Source of the DNA: Senimuribacter intestinalis
GTDB lineage: Bacteria > Bacillota > Clostridia > Peptostreptococcales > Anaerovoracaceae
NCBI GenBank assembly: GCA_943192975.1
Contig: CALPCJ010000015.1
Coordinates: 10,938 to 74,937 of the forward strand
Reading direction: 5' to 3'
DNA length: 64,000 nucleotides
Position numbers and translations under genes: made by a program. The notes beneath the pieces were generated by a model. It was not told the origin of the DNA and did not search any database. It saw nothing but the letters and a program-made list of their open reading frames with translations. Positions within the stretch are counted from its first letter, which is position 1. The number at the start of each line of letters is the position of its first letter. Positions 6,272-15,149 of this stretch are shown here, piece after piece.

Positions 6272-9200
6272 ATGAAAAGAATAAAGAAAGAGTGCATTGT
6301 TTTTTTGTGCTTGATGCTGATTCTTTGTGGAAATCTGGGCGTATTTGCGGCAGATATCATCATGAATCCGGGCGAAAGCTGGGGGGCTTACCAACAGCGT
6401 GTCTATAATGCACGAAAAGCAGAGTTTGATGCGCTTCAAGCAGCAAATGCGGGAAACACTGTTCCTGCAGATGAGGTATGGACGCTTAATGCGATGCAGG
6501 AGGCGACGGATGGAGACGGCAACGGACTTGTGGATGTGTATACGGCGGCGCAGCTTCGCTGGGCGCTAGTAAACAAGAAGTCTCTGGAACTGAAAAACGA
6601 TGTGGACTTAGGCGGACGTAACGGTGTGAACTGGAGTCCGGTTGCTGATCCAGGCAGCATCACCATCGAAGGAAATGGACATACTATTTATAATCTGTAT
6701 ACTGCCGGATCTGGCAAGATGGGTATGATTTCAACTGTAGACAGAGGAAGTGCAGATTTTAAGATGCAGAATCTTCGTTTCCGATACTGTCATGTAGAGT
6801 CTAGCGGGCAGTATTCGGGCGTAGCGGTTGGCTGGCTGCTTGCAGGCAAGATGAAGCAGGTGTCCGTTGAGGATTCTATTGTTCATGGAGCAGCGCATAC
6901 GGGCGGAATTGTCAGTGGATGGAATGGCGATGGCTCTACCTCTTTAAATAGTTTCTTTGTACACATGGATCAGTGCCATGTGCGCAATGTGACAACCTAT
7001 GGGACAAGCTGTGTTGGGTCTTTTGTAGGTCCGGTTTCTGGATATAAGATTACCAATAGCTATTCTATTGACAGCTATGATATTTCTACATCATCGCATT
7101 CGGGAGGCTTTATATCCTGTCCGGGCAACTGCTGGATAGAGAACTGCTTCACGAATGTTAAGCTATATTGCAATACTGACGGCGGCGTATTCTATGGAAT
7201 CGGTCATTATGCAAACCATTTTGAGAACTGTTTCGCCTCTGGCGTTGTAGAAGGAAGCAGCAATGTAGGTGGATTCTTTGGCAGAGATGAGCAGAATACC
7301 GATACTTGCATCAACTGTTACAGCACCTCCATGGTCGGTATGCAGAATACGGCAAGCACCATGGGAGGATTCTATGGAGGCGCTACAGGAGATACCAGAA
7401 TACAGAACTGCTACAGTACCGGTGAGGTAGGGACGACAAAGACCAAGCCGGGAGCGAGCGGCTCAACATTAGGAGGTATCGGCGGAAATAATCCAGGTGC
7501 TGCAACTTTTAGTAATTGTTACTTTGATAAGCAAACATCCGGCATGGGCGAGTATGCAATCGGTACTTTAACCCATAATTCGTTTGCTGGAATCACTGGC
7601 TATCTGACTGGACAGATGATTGGCGATGCCATGAAGGAAGAATTCGGTACAGACGGAACCTGGACTTATCAGAGCGGTGTATATCCGCAGCTTTCCGTAT
7701 TTACTAATCCGAGTGAAAGCTTCGGTAATGAAACAGACAGAGCAATCGCAAAGGCATATTCCGCGGCGTCTGTATGCACAGCACTGCTACAGCCTTCTAA
7801 CTTAGATAAGACACAAGAGGAACTTGAAAATTTCAGCACTACAGATTATGACACGGTACGTAATATTTCTGTATTGTTCCCACTGACCAACAACAGGTTG
7901 GCAGGTTATGACGGCAGTGGTTTCGATATTTCGTGGGAGACACGCGATGGCTACACTTGTCAGTTACCGGGGGACATGAACGGACTGCCGGTTATTACGC
8001 TGGATCCGAAGACTTATGAGACAACAAACTTCGCGCCTGGTGTGGGCTGGACTGACGTATCGGTTAGCACGGGCATCACCAATCCGCAGAACGGCGAAGA
8101 AATCGTGGGACAGCGCTTCATGCGTCTGGTGCCGACAACCGTTATTTCACTGGCCAATGGCAGCGCTGGGGTAGACCAATACATTTATGTTAAGAAAGAC
8201 AATCGTTTGCCTGATGAAGCAACCAAGTACGACCACAGAGAAAGTGTTATCTTCGCACTGGGATCTGCGACTGATGTGGACACCGGAAGCATCAGGACTA
8301 CGCCGTATCCGGCGGATGATACCACCTTTGGCTATGATGAAACAGGAACTCCTGTTGGCACAGAACTTACTGGTACGGGTACTGTGGGTGGTAAGGTTAT
8401 AGTAAAGGTATCCAAACTGAATGAAGCAACCGGAAAGTATGAAGATCAGCATATTGAAAGCAACGAAGAGTTGCAGAAACTTCTGCTGAACCAGCGTAGT
8501 GCGGAAGAAAAGGACAAGGGCGTTTATAAGCTGCAGTATGAGTGGTATAAGTCTGGAAATTTAGAAGGCGGCTGTATCGTCAACAGTAAGACGCTGACCG
8601 TGCGCGAGGTACTGACTTTAGCTTATGATAAAAACTATCCAGAACCTACTGGGGGAACGCGGGTAGAAAAAGACGATTATCCTTATGTGGTTGGACAAAG
8701 TGTAAATGATGCGGCGCAGAACTTCCCAGAATCACCGGAAATGAAAGGGTATACTTTCATGGGCTGGTCTACTGACCCGAAGGCAAATCCGGAACGTTTT
8801 GATGCTTTTACAGCAGATACAAAGCTGAAAGACGATACTGTTGCCTATGCGGTCTGGAAGATGAACACTTATGATGTTACTACTGCAAAGACTGGTCAGG
8901 GCACTATCAGCAGTTCTGAAAGCTATAAATATAAAGAGAATGCTACAGTCACCTGGGAACCTGCAGAAGGCTGGCGTGTGAGCAGTGTTATGGTGGATGG
9001 AATCATTCGTGATGATTTGCTGCCTGCAGATGGCTGCAAATTTGTCAGCATAGACGCAAATCATAAGGTGCAGGTTCGCTTTGAAGAAGGTACTGCAGAT
9101 GACGATGAGACTGCGGGAGGAAGCTTTGTCAGTGTTGCAACGTCAACAGAAGGTCTGGGAAGTATCAGTGAAGCAAAAACCTTGAAAAAGGGTGGCGATT

Positions 9201-10489
9201 ATACAGTTTCCTGGAAACCTGCAGATGGCTGGAAAGTAAAAGAGGTATGGATTGACGGCGAAAATGCTGAGGCATTAAAAGATGTAGGCGAGATTGCTTT
9301 TCAGGATGCTGCGGTAAACCATACTGTACATGTTGTTTATGTTCGTGAAGATGGCAGCAGCCTGGATGCTGATCAGGTCTGCGTAGTTGAAACGTCTGTT
9401 GCCGAGGGTGAAGGTACGATTACGGCGACTGGACAGGTACAGAAGGGCGAAGACCATACTGTGACTTGGGAAGCCGGTAAAGGATATAAAGTTGTAGAAG
9501 TCACTGTTGACGGTGAGGTGCGGCCAGATTTACTGAATGCAGGAAATGTGACCTTTGAAGCTGTGGACAAAGACCATACAGTGCAGGTAAAACTGAAGAA
9601 AAAACCTTCTCTTATTATCATTGATCCGGACGATAATCCAGGCGGAGAGGAACCGGACGATAAGCCAGACGATAATCCGGATATTAACAAGGATACCGAC
9701 GGAGACGGCAAACCAGACATTAACATCGATACTGATGGAGATGGTAAACCGGATGTAGACATTGATACCAACGGAGATGACAAGCCAGACATCAACATTG
9801 ATACCGATGGAGACGGCAAGCCGGATATTAACAAGGATACTGACGGAGATGGCAAACCAGATGTAGATATTGATACCAATGGAGACGGCAAACCGGATAT
9901 CAACAAAGATACCGACGGAGACGGCAAGCCAGACCTCGACATCGATACCAACGGAGACGGCAAGCCGGATATCAACGTTGATACCAATGGAGACGGCAAA
10001 CCGGATGTGAACAAAGATACCGACGGAGACGGCAAACCAGATATTGATATCGATACTGATGGAGATGGCAAACCGGATATCAACATTGATACTAACAAAG
10101 ACGGCAAGCCAGATCTTAATATCGACACCGATGGAGACGGCAAACCAGATATTAATATTGACACCGATGGAGATGGTATCCCTGACCTTAATGTCGACAT
10201 CGATGGAGACGGCAAACCGGATACTAACATCGATACTGATGGAGACGGCAAGCCGGATGAAAACGTTAAAACGCCAAGTGAAATTGACAAACTGATTAAA
10301 GACAACAACAAGGAAGACCAAAACGCCGGAAATAAGACCAATGACGATGAGGAGGATGAACTTCCTTGGTGGATTCCAAGAACCGGTGATACGAGCAATA
10401 TGCTTACTTGGTTGGCAATCCTTGCAACTGCATTACTGGCACTTACCGGTATGATAGCATGTGTGGAAAAAAAGCGTGAATCTAAATAA
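6272..10489 (+). CDS. Large wall-anchored surface protein (GLUG-like / InlB-B / calcium-type repeats)
   Basis: A 1405-residue surface protein, started at the ATG at 6272 that follows TAGGAGG and opens a signal peptide (MKRIKKECIVFLCLMLILCG). Order of parts: N-terminal domain with GLUG-like repeats (repeated GGF...NCYS patterns, about 75-430); a middle region; a Listeria-Bacteroides-type repeat (MKGYTFMGWSTDP); four modules of about 70 residues with a TVTWEPAEGWRVSSVMVDG pattern; 16 Asp-rich 12-residue repeats that resemble thrombospondin type-3 calcium loops; then IPRTGDTSN, a hydrophobic span and a KKRESK tail, which together form a sortase sorting signal (IPRTG variant of LPxTG). It is probably an adhesin or matrix protein. 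No sortase gene is in the window. The gene lies between two c-di-GMP-controlled CAP genes. Confidence 0.85.
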   Translation: MKRIKKECIVFLCLMLILCGNLGVFAADIIMNPGESWGAYQQRVYNARKAEFDALQAANAGNTVPADEVWTLNAMQEATDGDGNGLVDVYTAAQLRWALVNKKSLELKNDVDLGGRNGVNWSPVADPGSITIEGNGHTIYNLYTAGSGKMGMISTVDRGSADFKMQNLRFRYCHVESSGQYSGVAVGWLLAGKMKQVSVEDSIVHGAAHTGGIVSGWNGDGSTSLNSFFVHMDQCHVRNVTTYGTSCVGSFVGPVSGYKITNSYSIDSYDISTSSHSGGFISCPGNCWIENCFTNVKLYCNTDGGVFYGIGHYANHFENCFASGVVEGSSNVGGFFGRDEQNTDTCINCYSTSMVGMQNTASTMGGFYGGATGDTRIQNCYSTGEVGTTKTKPGASGSTLGGIGGNNPGAATFSNCYFDKQTSGMGEYAIGTLTHNSFAGITGYLTGQMIGDAMKEEFGTDGTWTYQSGVYPQLSVFTNPSESFGNETDRAIAKAYSAASVCTALLQPSNLDKTQEELENFSTTDYDTVRNISVLFPLTNNRLAGYDGSGFDISWETRDGYTCQLPGDMNGLPVITLDPKTYETTNFAPGVGWTDVSVSTGITNPQNGEEIVGQRFMRLVPTTVISLANGSAGVDQYIYVKKDNRLPDEATKYDHRESVIFALGSATDVDTGSIRTTPYPADDTTFGYDETGTPVGTELTGTGTVGGKVIVKVSKLNEATGKYEDQHIESNEELQKLLLNQRSAEEKDKGVYKLQYEWYKSGNLEGGCIVNSKTLTVREVLTLAYDKNYPEPTGGTRVEKDDYPYVVGQSVNDAAQNFPESPEMKGYTFMGWSTDPKANPERFDAFTADTKLKDDTVAYAVWKMNTYDVTTAKTGQGTISSSESYKYKENATVTWEPAEGWRVSSVMVDGIIRDDLLPADGCKFVSIDANHKVQVRFEEGTADDDETAGGSFVSVATSTEGLGSISEAKTLKKGGDYTVSWKPADGWKVKEVWIDGENAEALKDVGEIAFQDAAVNHTVHVVYVREDGSSLDADQVCVVETSVAEGEGTITATGQVQKGEDHTVTWEAGKGYKVVEVTVDGEVRPDLLNAGNVTFEAVDKDHTVQVKLKKKPSLIIIDPDDNPGGEEPDDKPDDNPDINKDTDGDGKPDINIDTDGDGKPDVDIDTNGDDKPDINIDTDGDGKPDINKDTDGDGKPDVDIDTNGDGKPDINKDTDGDGKPDLDIDTNGDGKPDINVDTNGDGKPDVNKDTDGDGKPDIDIDTDGDGKPDINIDTNKDGKPDLNIDTDGDGKPDINIDTDGDGIPDLNVDIDGDGKPDTNIDTDGDGKPDENVKTPSEIDKLIKDNNKEDQNAGNKTNDDEEDELPWWIPRTGDTSNMLTWLAILATALLALTGMIACVEKKRESK
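9686..10261 (+). repeat. 16 tandem 36-base repeats encoding Asp-rich 12-mers
   Basis: Sixteen in-frame copies of a 36-base unit encode NxDTDGDGKPDx-type peptides. The DxDGDGxxD spacing is the calcium-loop pattern of thrombospondin type-3/dockerin-like repeats. Copies differ at synonymous positions and alternate N/D at a few sites, so the array is not freshly expanded. The same regularity opens long artefactual reading frames on the minus strand. Confidence 0.95.
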
Positions 10490-10531
10490 GATGGATTCCT
10501 GCAGGTAGGCAATCCTTTGAATGTTGTTTGT

Positions 10532-10571
10532 GAAGAGGCTGACTCATTTGTTTGAGACAGCCTCTTCTTTT
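10532..10571 (+). terminator. Rho-independent terminator after surface-protein gene
   Basis: GAAGAGGCTG (10532-10541) pairs with CAGCCTCTTC (10558-10567), followed by a short T-run. Confidence 0.85.
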
Positions 10572-10770
10572 ATTGTGTTTATACAGAAAGATCCACATAA
10601 CCATGTTTTATGTTTTGTATTATATTTCTGAAAAATACGATGATAGCACCAGAAAACGGGTTAGAATATGTATGGAGTTAAAACTGAAAGGATATTGAAA
10701 AACGCAAATATGTCCTGATAATAAAAGTGAAGATTTAGTGAAAATATAACCGAAAAATGCATGTAATCTA

Positions 10771-10799
10771 TTGACAAAGCGTATTAAATATGTTATTGT
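10771..10799 (+). promoter_or_regulatory. Promoter of riboswitch-controlled CAP gene 2
   Basis: TTGACA (10771-10776), 17-base spacer, TATTGT (10794-10799) with TGT immediately before it (extended -10). The layout is the same as at 4774. The stretch 10572-10770 upstream shows nothing else recognisable. Confidence 0.65.
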
Positions 10800-10806
10800 A
10801 AAAAAG

Positions 10807-10892
10807 TAATTTTAAAGGCAAAATCGTTGTGAAGCGATGACGCAAAGCTATAGGGTCTTGCAAGAAACAAGATAGCCAGTTGTACTTTACAG
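10807..10892 (+). promoter_or_regulatory. c-di-GMP-I riboswitch (GEMM-I), copy 2
   Basis: AAAGGCAAAATCGTTGTGAA and GACGCAAAGCTATAGGG are identical to copy 1. The P3 stem differs (TCTTG with CAAGA) but still pairs, and GCCAGTTG closes the core. The compensatory P3 change between copies supports the fold. GCTATAG (10847-10853) can again pair with the ATAGC of the downstream terminator. Confidence 0.92.
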
Positions 10893-10919
10893 TTAACAGA
10901 ATTGTTTAATTGGAGAATG

Positions 10920-10951
10920 ATAGCTTGGCACGTTGTACGGCTATTTTTTTT
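10920..10951 (+). terminator. Riboswitch-controlled attenuator 2
   Basis: ATAGC (10920-10924) pairs with GCTAT (10940-10944), followed by a run of eight T. It lies between the second c-di-GMP riboswitch and the second CAP gene. Confidence 0.75.
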
Positions 10952-11012
10952 GTCGAAAAACTGTAGTGCAATACAAAAAGAATTGATATTAAAAGTTTTA
11001 GAGAGGAAGAAA

Positions 11013-12080
11013 ATGATGAAAAGATTCGGAACTTTTGTTTTAACTCTTTGTGTAGTGCTCACTGTCATTATGACAGCAGGTCAGGTGACCTATGCAGCAG
11101 AATCCGAACAAGGGGCGACAATGTATCCGCAGGCAGAAATCAAGGCGCCGACTTCTGTGAGAGCAATCACTTCAGGAACGCATACCATCAAAGTTTCCTG
11201 GAAAAAAGTAAGTGGTGCGGAAGAATATCAGATTTATCAACGTAATACCAAATCGAATACTTGGAGGAGGGTTCGTACTACTGAAAAAACAGCAGTGACT
11301 TTTACAGGATTATCCCAAAATACAACTTATAGGTACAAGATTCGTGCAGTTGATTCTGGAAAGGTTTCAGCATTTAGCAGCAATGTTTCTGCTAAAACCG
11401 GCGTAGTCACAAGGATTTCTCTCAGCAGAAAGACGAAGAGCCTTTATGGAAACGGCTCCTTTGTACTGAAGGCTACGGTGAGTGCGAAGGCGCCGGCTAA
11501 AACTGTCCGCTGGTCAAGCTCCGATTGTACGGTTGCAACAGTCAGTACCTCGGGCAAGGTCACTGCTAAGAGAAAAGGGATTGTAAGGATTACGGCAAAA
11601 GCGCATAATGGCGTTACCACATCCTGCTTGGTAACGGTAGGAACTGAGTTTGACAGAGCCTACCAGAAGGAAATGCTCAGACTGGTCAATGACCTGAGAA
11701 AAAAGAATGGGCTGAATTCTTTGAAGTACGCATATCACCTTCAGGCGGCAACAGACATACGTGCATATGAAGCCTGGGCATATAAGCAGATGGGACACAT
11801 GCGCTATAATAAATATGGAAAAGAAGCTGCTTTCAATTCCGTCTACACAGATTTAGAGCTGAATCTTGACTATAACGGCACCGGCGAAAATTTGGCATGG
11901 CGCTCCAACTCCTTTAATGATCCGGTTGCAGCAGCACGTGCATATTTCGAGCAGTGGAAGAATTCTCCGGGGCATAGAGCAAATATCCTTCGCAAAGGCA
12001 TCAAGTCTATGGCAGTGTCTTATCTTTATCAGAGCGGGAAAAAGTTTTCGGGCGCATCGGCGCAGCTGTTTCTGATGTAA
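11013..12080 (+). CDS. Secreted Fn3 / Ig-like / CAP-domain protein, paralogue 2
   Basis: A 355-residue paralogue of the protein encoded at 5013-6050, with the same order: signal peptide, Fn3-like module, Big_2 Ig-like module and a C-terminal CAP domain (MLRLVNDLRKKNGLNSLK, GENLAWRSNS, WKNSPGHRANILRKG, SAQLFLM). Its CAP domain keeps the canonical SPGHRANIL segment, which is changed to SKYHLANML in paralogue 1. There are two adjacent ATGs, at 11013 and 11016; the second is better spaced from GAGAGGAAG. Expression should depend on the c-di-GMP riboswitch and attenuator upstream. Confidence 0.85.
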   Translation: MMKRFGTFVLTLCVVLTVIMTAGQVTYAAESEQGATMYPQAEIKAPTSVRAITSGTHTIKVSWKKVSGAEEYQIYQRNTKSNTWRRVRTTEKTAVTFTGLSQNTTYRYKIRAVDSGKVSAFSSNVSAKTGVVTRISLSRKTKSLYGNGSFVLKATVSAKAPAKTVRWSSSDCTVATVSTSGKVTAKRKGIVRITAKAHNGVTTSCLVTVGTEFDRAYQKEMLRLVNDLRKKNGLNSLKYAYHLQAATDIRAYEAWAYKQMGHMRYNKYGKEAAFNSVYTDLELNLDYNGTGENLAWRSNSFNDPVAAARAYFEQWKNSPGHRANILRKGIKSMAVSYLYQSGKKFSGASAQLFLM

Positions 12081-12156
12081 TAAAATTAGACTTTGTTTGA
12101 GAGCCGCCTTATATATGGCTGAAAGGAAGAAGACCGCGCGGTTATAAAAAAACTGC

Positions 12157-12185
12157 TGGACTTTTTCCTGTAAAAGTCGTATAAT
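12157..12185 (+). promoter_or_regulatory. Promoter of pyrG
   Basis: TGGACT (12157-12162), 17-base spacer, TATAAT (12180-12185). A leader of about 160 bases precedes the pyrG start. It contains GAGAAG/CTTCTC complementarity and a T-rich stretch (12302-12335) but no clear PyrR or T-box consensus. Confidence 0.55.
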
Positions 12186-12350
12186 ATTTCAGTAATATTA
12201 TTTTATAAATTGCGCAAAGACATAACAGAAATAAGGAGAAGATGGCGAACTTTAGAGAGTTTCGGGATCTTGTGTATCCTTCTCACTAAAAAGCCAGATG
12301 CCTTATTTTTTTTAGTTTTTGCGTTTTGTTTTTTTGGAAGGAGTGTAGCT

Positions 12351-13946
12351 ATGAAAAAATATATCTTTGTGACAGGCGGAGTTGTATCCGGACTTGGAAA
12401 GGGAATTACGGCGGCGTCCTTAGGTCGGCTTTTGAAAGCAAGAGGTCTGAAGGTGGCGGCACAGAAACTGGATCCTTATATCAATATCGACCCGGGCACC
12501 ATGAGCCCTTATCAGCATGGAGAGGTTTTTGTCACTGAAGATGGTGCTGAGACGGATCTGGACCTGGGACATTATGAGCGGTTTATCGATGAAAACCTGA
12601 ATAGGTTCAGCAACCTGACTACAGGAAAAGTCTACTGGAATGTGCTGAACAAGGAGAGAAATGGCGATTATCTGGGCAGCACTGTACAGGTTATTCCTCA
12701 TGTGACTAACGAGATTAAATCGTTTATTTACAATGTTGGAGAAACGTCTTTAGCCGATGTAATTATTACTGAAATTGGCGGAACTGTAGGGGATATTGAG
12801 AGCCAGCCGTTTCTGGAAGCGATTCGTCAGGTTTCTCTGGAAGTGGGCAAGGAGAATTGCATCTTTATTCATGTGACCTTGGTGCCGTATATCAAAAGCT
12901 CCGGTGAACACAAGTCCAAGCCGACTCAGCATTCGGTTAAGGAATTGCGTGCGCTGGGGATTTCGCCGGATATCATCGTAATGCGGGTGGACGAGCCGGT
13001 AGACCAGGACATCATCGATAAAATCGCACTGTTCTGTAATGTGAAAAAGGACTGCGTCATTGAAAATATGACTCTGCCGACTTTGTATGAGGCTCCTGTG
13101 ATGCTGGAAAAGGCAGGACTCAGCTGGATCGTCTGCAGGGAGCTTGGAATTAACGCTGGTCCATGTGAGATGGAAGACTGGAACAAAATGCTGACACGGA
13201 TTGAGAACAGAAGCAAGTCTGTGACTATCGGTCTGGTAGGTAAATATGTAAAATTGCACGATGCATATCTTTCTGTTGCTGAAGCCTTGCGCCATGGAGG
13301 TTATGAGAATGATGCCTGCGTCAATATCAAGTGGATTGATGCGGAGGATGTAACTTGTGAAAGCGCAGAATTGGTATTAGGCGATGTTGATGGGATTTTA
13401 GTGCCGGGCGGTTTTGGTGATCGTGGTATTGAAGGTAAAATCCAGGCAGCAAAATATGCAAGAGAAAAGAATGTGCCATACCTTGGCATTTGTCTTGGCA
13501 TGCAGACGGCAGTAATTGAATTTGCTAGAGATGTTCTCGGCTACTCTGATGCGGATTCAGGAGAATTTGCAGAAAACGGTGCCCACAATGTTATCGACTT
13601 GATGGCGGATCAGCAGGGTAATATTCCTAAAGGCGGTACTATGCGTCTTGGCGCTTATCCTTGCAAAATCCGGGAGGGCACTGTGCTGGAAAAAGCCTAC
13701 GGCACATCTGAAATCAGCGAACGTCATCGCCACAGATATGAGTTCAATAATTCTTATAGAGAGGAAATGGAGACAGCGGGAATGACGATAGCTGGCACTT
13801 CCCCTGATGGCAGACTGGTAGAGGCAGTGGAACTGAGAGACAGAAAGTTCTATGTCGCCGTCCAGTATCATCCGGAATTTAAGTCAAGACCCAATAATGC
13901 ACATCCGCTGTTCAGAGAATTTATCGCAGCAGCGGTGAAATTTTAA
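12351..13946 (+). CDS. pyrG: CTP synthase
   Basis: A 531-residue CTP synthase, which aminates UTP to CTP using ATP and glutamine-derived ammonia; it is the last step of de novo pyrimidine nucleotide synthesis. The start is the ATG at 12351, preceded by GGAAGGAG, and gives the canonical MKKYIFVTGGVVSGLGKG P-loop start. The N-terminal amidoligase domain carries DPYINIDPGTMSP. The C-terminal class I glutamine amidotransferase domain carries GGFGDRG, the nucleophile cysteine in LGICLGMQ, and the QYHPEF His/Glu. Length is normal (about 535). It is a single-gene unit. Confidence 0.97.
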   Translation: MKKYIFVTGGVVSGLGKGITAASLGRLLKARGLKVAAQKLDPYINIDPGTMSPYQHGEVFVTEDGAETDLDLGHYERFIDENLNRFSNLTTGKVYWNVLNKERNGDYLGSTVQVIPHVTNEIKSFIYNVGETSLADVIITEIGGTVGDIESQPFLEAIRQVSLEVGKENCIFIHVTLVPYIKSSGEHKSKPTQHSVKELRALGISPDIIVMRVDEPVDQDIIDKIALFCNVKKDCVIENMTLPTLYEAPVMLEKAGLSWIVCRELGINAGPCEMEDWNKMLTRIENRSKSVTIGLVGKYVKLHDAYLSVAEALRHGGYENDACVNIKWIDAEDVTCESAELVLGDVDGILVPGGFGDRGIEGKIQAAKYAREKNVPYLGICLGMQTAVIEFARDVLGYSDADSGEFAENGAHNVIDLMADQQGNIPKGGTMRLGAYPCKIREGTVLEKAYGTSEISERHRHRYEFNNSYREEMETAGMTIAGTSPDGRLVEAVELRDRKFYVAVQYHPEFKSRPNNAHPLFREFIAAAVKF

Positions 13947-13986
13947 TTATGGGACGTGTTCTAGGTGAGCAAGAGGAACGTTTTAT

Positions 13987-14026
13987 GTGCAATGCACTTG
14001 AAATATAATAGAAATAAGCATATAAT
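13987..14026 (+). promoter_or_regulatory. Promoter and palindromic operator of toxin-antitoxin pair
   Basis: TTGAAA (13998-14003), 17-base spacer, TATAAT (14021-14026). Directly upstream is the palindrome GTGCA-A-TGCAC (13987-13997), a candidate RelB-type autoregulatory operator. Confidence 0.6.
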
Positions 14027-14052
14027 AAGAATATATCAAGGGAGGTGTTTTT

Positions 14053-14319
14053 ATGGCGAAGAAATGTAATTTAACATTACGCATTGAGCCAGAGCTAAAG
14101 GCGCAGGCAGATGAGTTATTTAAAACCTTGGGATTAGATTTAAGTACAGCTACAGGACTTTTTTTCCGGCAGGCACTAATGCACCATGGGTTACCTTTTC
14201 CGGTAAAAGTTGTAGAACCAAATGATACTACCTATGCGGCAATGGAAGCAGCCGAAAATGGAGAAGTTTATGGTCCTTATGATAATATGGAAGATTTGAT
14301 GGAGGCTTTGAATGCTTAA
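14053..14319 (+). CDS. RelB/DinJ-family antitoxin
   Basis: An 88-residue antitoxin with the N-terminal ribbon-helix-helix domain typical of RelB/DinJ: a beta strand (CNLTLRIEPELKAQADELF) and helices (LGLDLSTATGLFFRQALMHHG), then LPFPVKV, and an acidic C-terminal tail that would wrap the toxin. It should bind its own promoter and neutralise the toxin encoded next, whose start codon overlaps its end by 8 bases. GGGAGGTG lies just upstream of the ATG. Confidence 0.9.
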   Translation: MAKKCNLTLRIEPELKAQADELFKTLGLDLSTATGLFFRQALMHHGLPFPVKVVEPNDTTYAAMEAAENGEVYGPYDNMEDLMEALNA

Positions 14320-14590
14320 TGTCAAATTTACTGCACAATTTAAAAAGGACTATAAGTTGGCAGCTAAGAGAGGTTGTGACCTTAAAGAAATGATTCAAGT
14401 AATAGATCTCTTACGAAATGAACAACCTTTACCGGAGTCCTATCACGATCATGCGTTAGTTAACTCAAGGCACTATAAAGGAATGCGAGAGTGTCATATT
14501 CAACCGGACTGGTTATTAGTCTATAAAATTGTGCAGGATACATTAGAACTAAGACTAATCCGAACAGGCTCACATAGTGATTTGTTTTAA
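14312..14590 (+). CDS. YafQ/RelE-family mRNA interferase toxin
   Basis: A 92-residue RelE-superfamily toxin of the YafQ type, expected to cleave mRNA at the ribosome. Family features are FKKDYKLAAKRGCDLKEM, the LPESYHDHALVNSRHYKGMRECHIQPDWLLVYKI core and the closing LRLIRTGSHSDLF. The His and Asp of YHDH, the HIQPDWLL strand and the final His of GSHSDLF match catalytic-site positions in YafQ. It is translationally coupled to the antitoxin and appears intact. Confidence 0.9.
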   Translation: MLNVKFTAQFKKDYKLAAKRGCDLKEMIQVIDLLRNEQPLPESYHDHALVNSRHYKGMRECHIQPDWLLVYKIVQDTLELRLIRTGSHSDLF

Positions 14591-14636
14591 AGATTAAATA
14601 ATAAAAAAGCAGGAAATCCCTGCTCTGACTGTAGAC

Positions 14637-14692
14637 AAAAGGAGCTATCGCACAGTCGACTTTTTAAGTCAACTGTGCGACAGCTCCTTTTT
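14637..14692. terminator. Long bidirectional terminator
   Basis: AAAAGGAGCT (14637-14646) pairs with AGCTCCTTTT (14682-14691), with an inner TCGCACAGT/ACTGTGCGA stem. It can serve the toxin gene on plus and spoIIID on minus. A small second hairpin (CACCCTTTTGAAGGGTG) abuts it at 14695-14711. Confidence 0.85.
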
Positions 14693-14740
14693 ACCACCCT
14701 TTTGAAGGGTGAGCATGATTTAAAAGATTATCCAATTATG

Positions 14741-14995
14741 TTATTCATCCTGATGACTGTACTTTTCTCTGGTGGCAAGACCGCCTCGTATATGTCTTTC
14801 GGCTTTATTGACGTCCAGTACGGTTTTTACCTGTGCGGCAAGAGAAGGACTGATTTCCTGCAGCCTTTCTGTAACGTCTTTGTGTACAGTACTTTTGCTG
14901 ACTTTGAATTCTTTTGCAGCGGCTCTGACTGTCGAATTGGTCGAAATAATGTAGTTGGCCAGCGAAAGTACTCTCTCCTCTATGTAATCCTTCAT
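14741..14995 (-). CDS. spoIIID: Sporulation transcriptional regulator SpoIIID
   Basis: An 84-residue SpoIIID, the mother-cell DNA-binding regulator acting with sigma-E and sigma-K during sporulation. The sequence opens MKDYIEERVLSLANYIISTN, has the helix-turn-helix TVRAAAKEFKVSKSTVHKDV, and carries the conserved ERHIRGGLATREKY near the end. I chose the ATG at 14995; a GTG nine bases upstream is only three bases from the AAGGAG. The gene is monocistronic, as usual, and implies that the organism, or its recent ancestor, forms endospores. Confidence 0.95.
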   Translation of the reverse strand: MKDYIEERVLSLANYIISTNSTVRAAAKEFKVSKSTVHKDVTERLQEISPSLAAQVKTVLDVNKAERHIRGGLATREKYSHQDE

Positions 14996-15149
14996 AATAA
15001 ACACCGCTCCTTAAACTCAAGTTAGAACCAATATATGCAGGGAAGAGAAGGGATATGCAAAAGAATTCAGATTATAAAGCCGCTGATGGAAAGTGGTTGC
15101 CAATCAATAGAAAGAAACGGGAGGCAGCTGGACCAAAGCCTATCAGAGG

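Noticed and set aside
9686..10261. Regular 36-base spacing resembling CRISPR repeats
   Set aside because: The repeats are contiguous, in frame and protein-coding, with no spacers.
9373..10512. 379-residue minus-strand open frame rich in SGLPSPSVS repeats, and a second one at 9530-10321
   Set aside because: Both are the antisense reading of the 36-base Asp-rich repeat array. They lack ribosome sites and a plausible fold; the repeat simply excludes stop codons on the other strand.
12126..12350. T-box or pyrimidine attenuator upstream of pyrG, prompted by ACCGCGCGG and T-rich sequence
   Set aside because: No T-box consensus, no specifier stem and no convincing terminator/antiterminator pair could be drawn.
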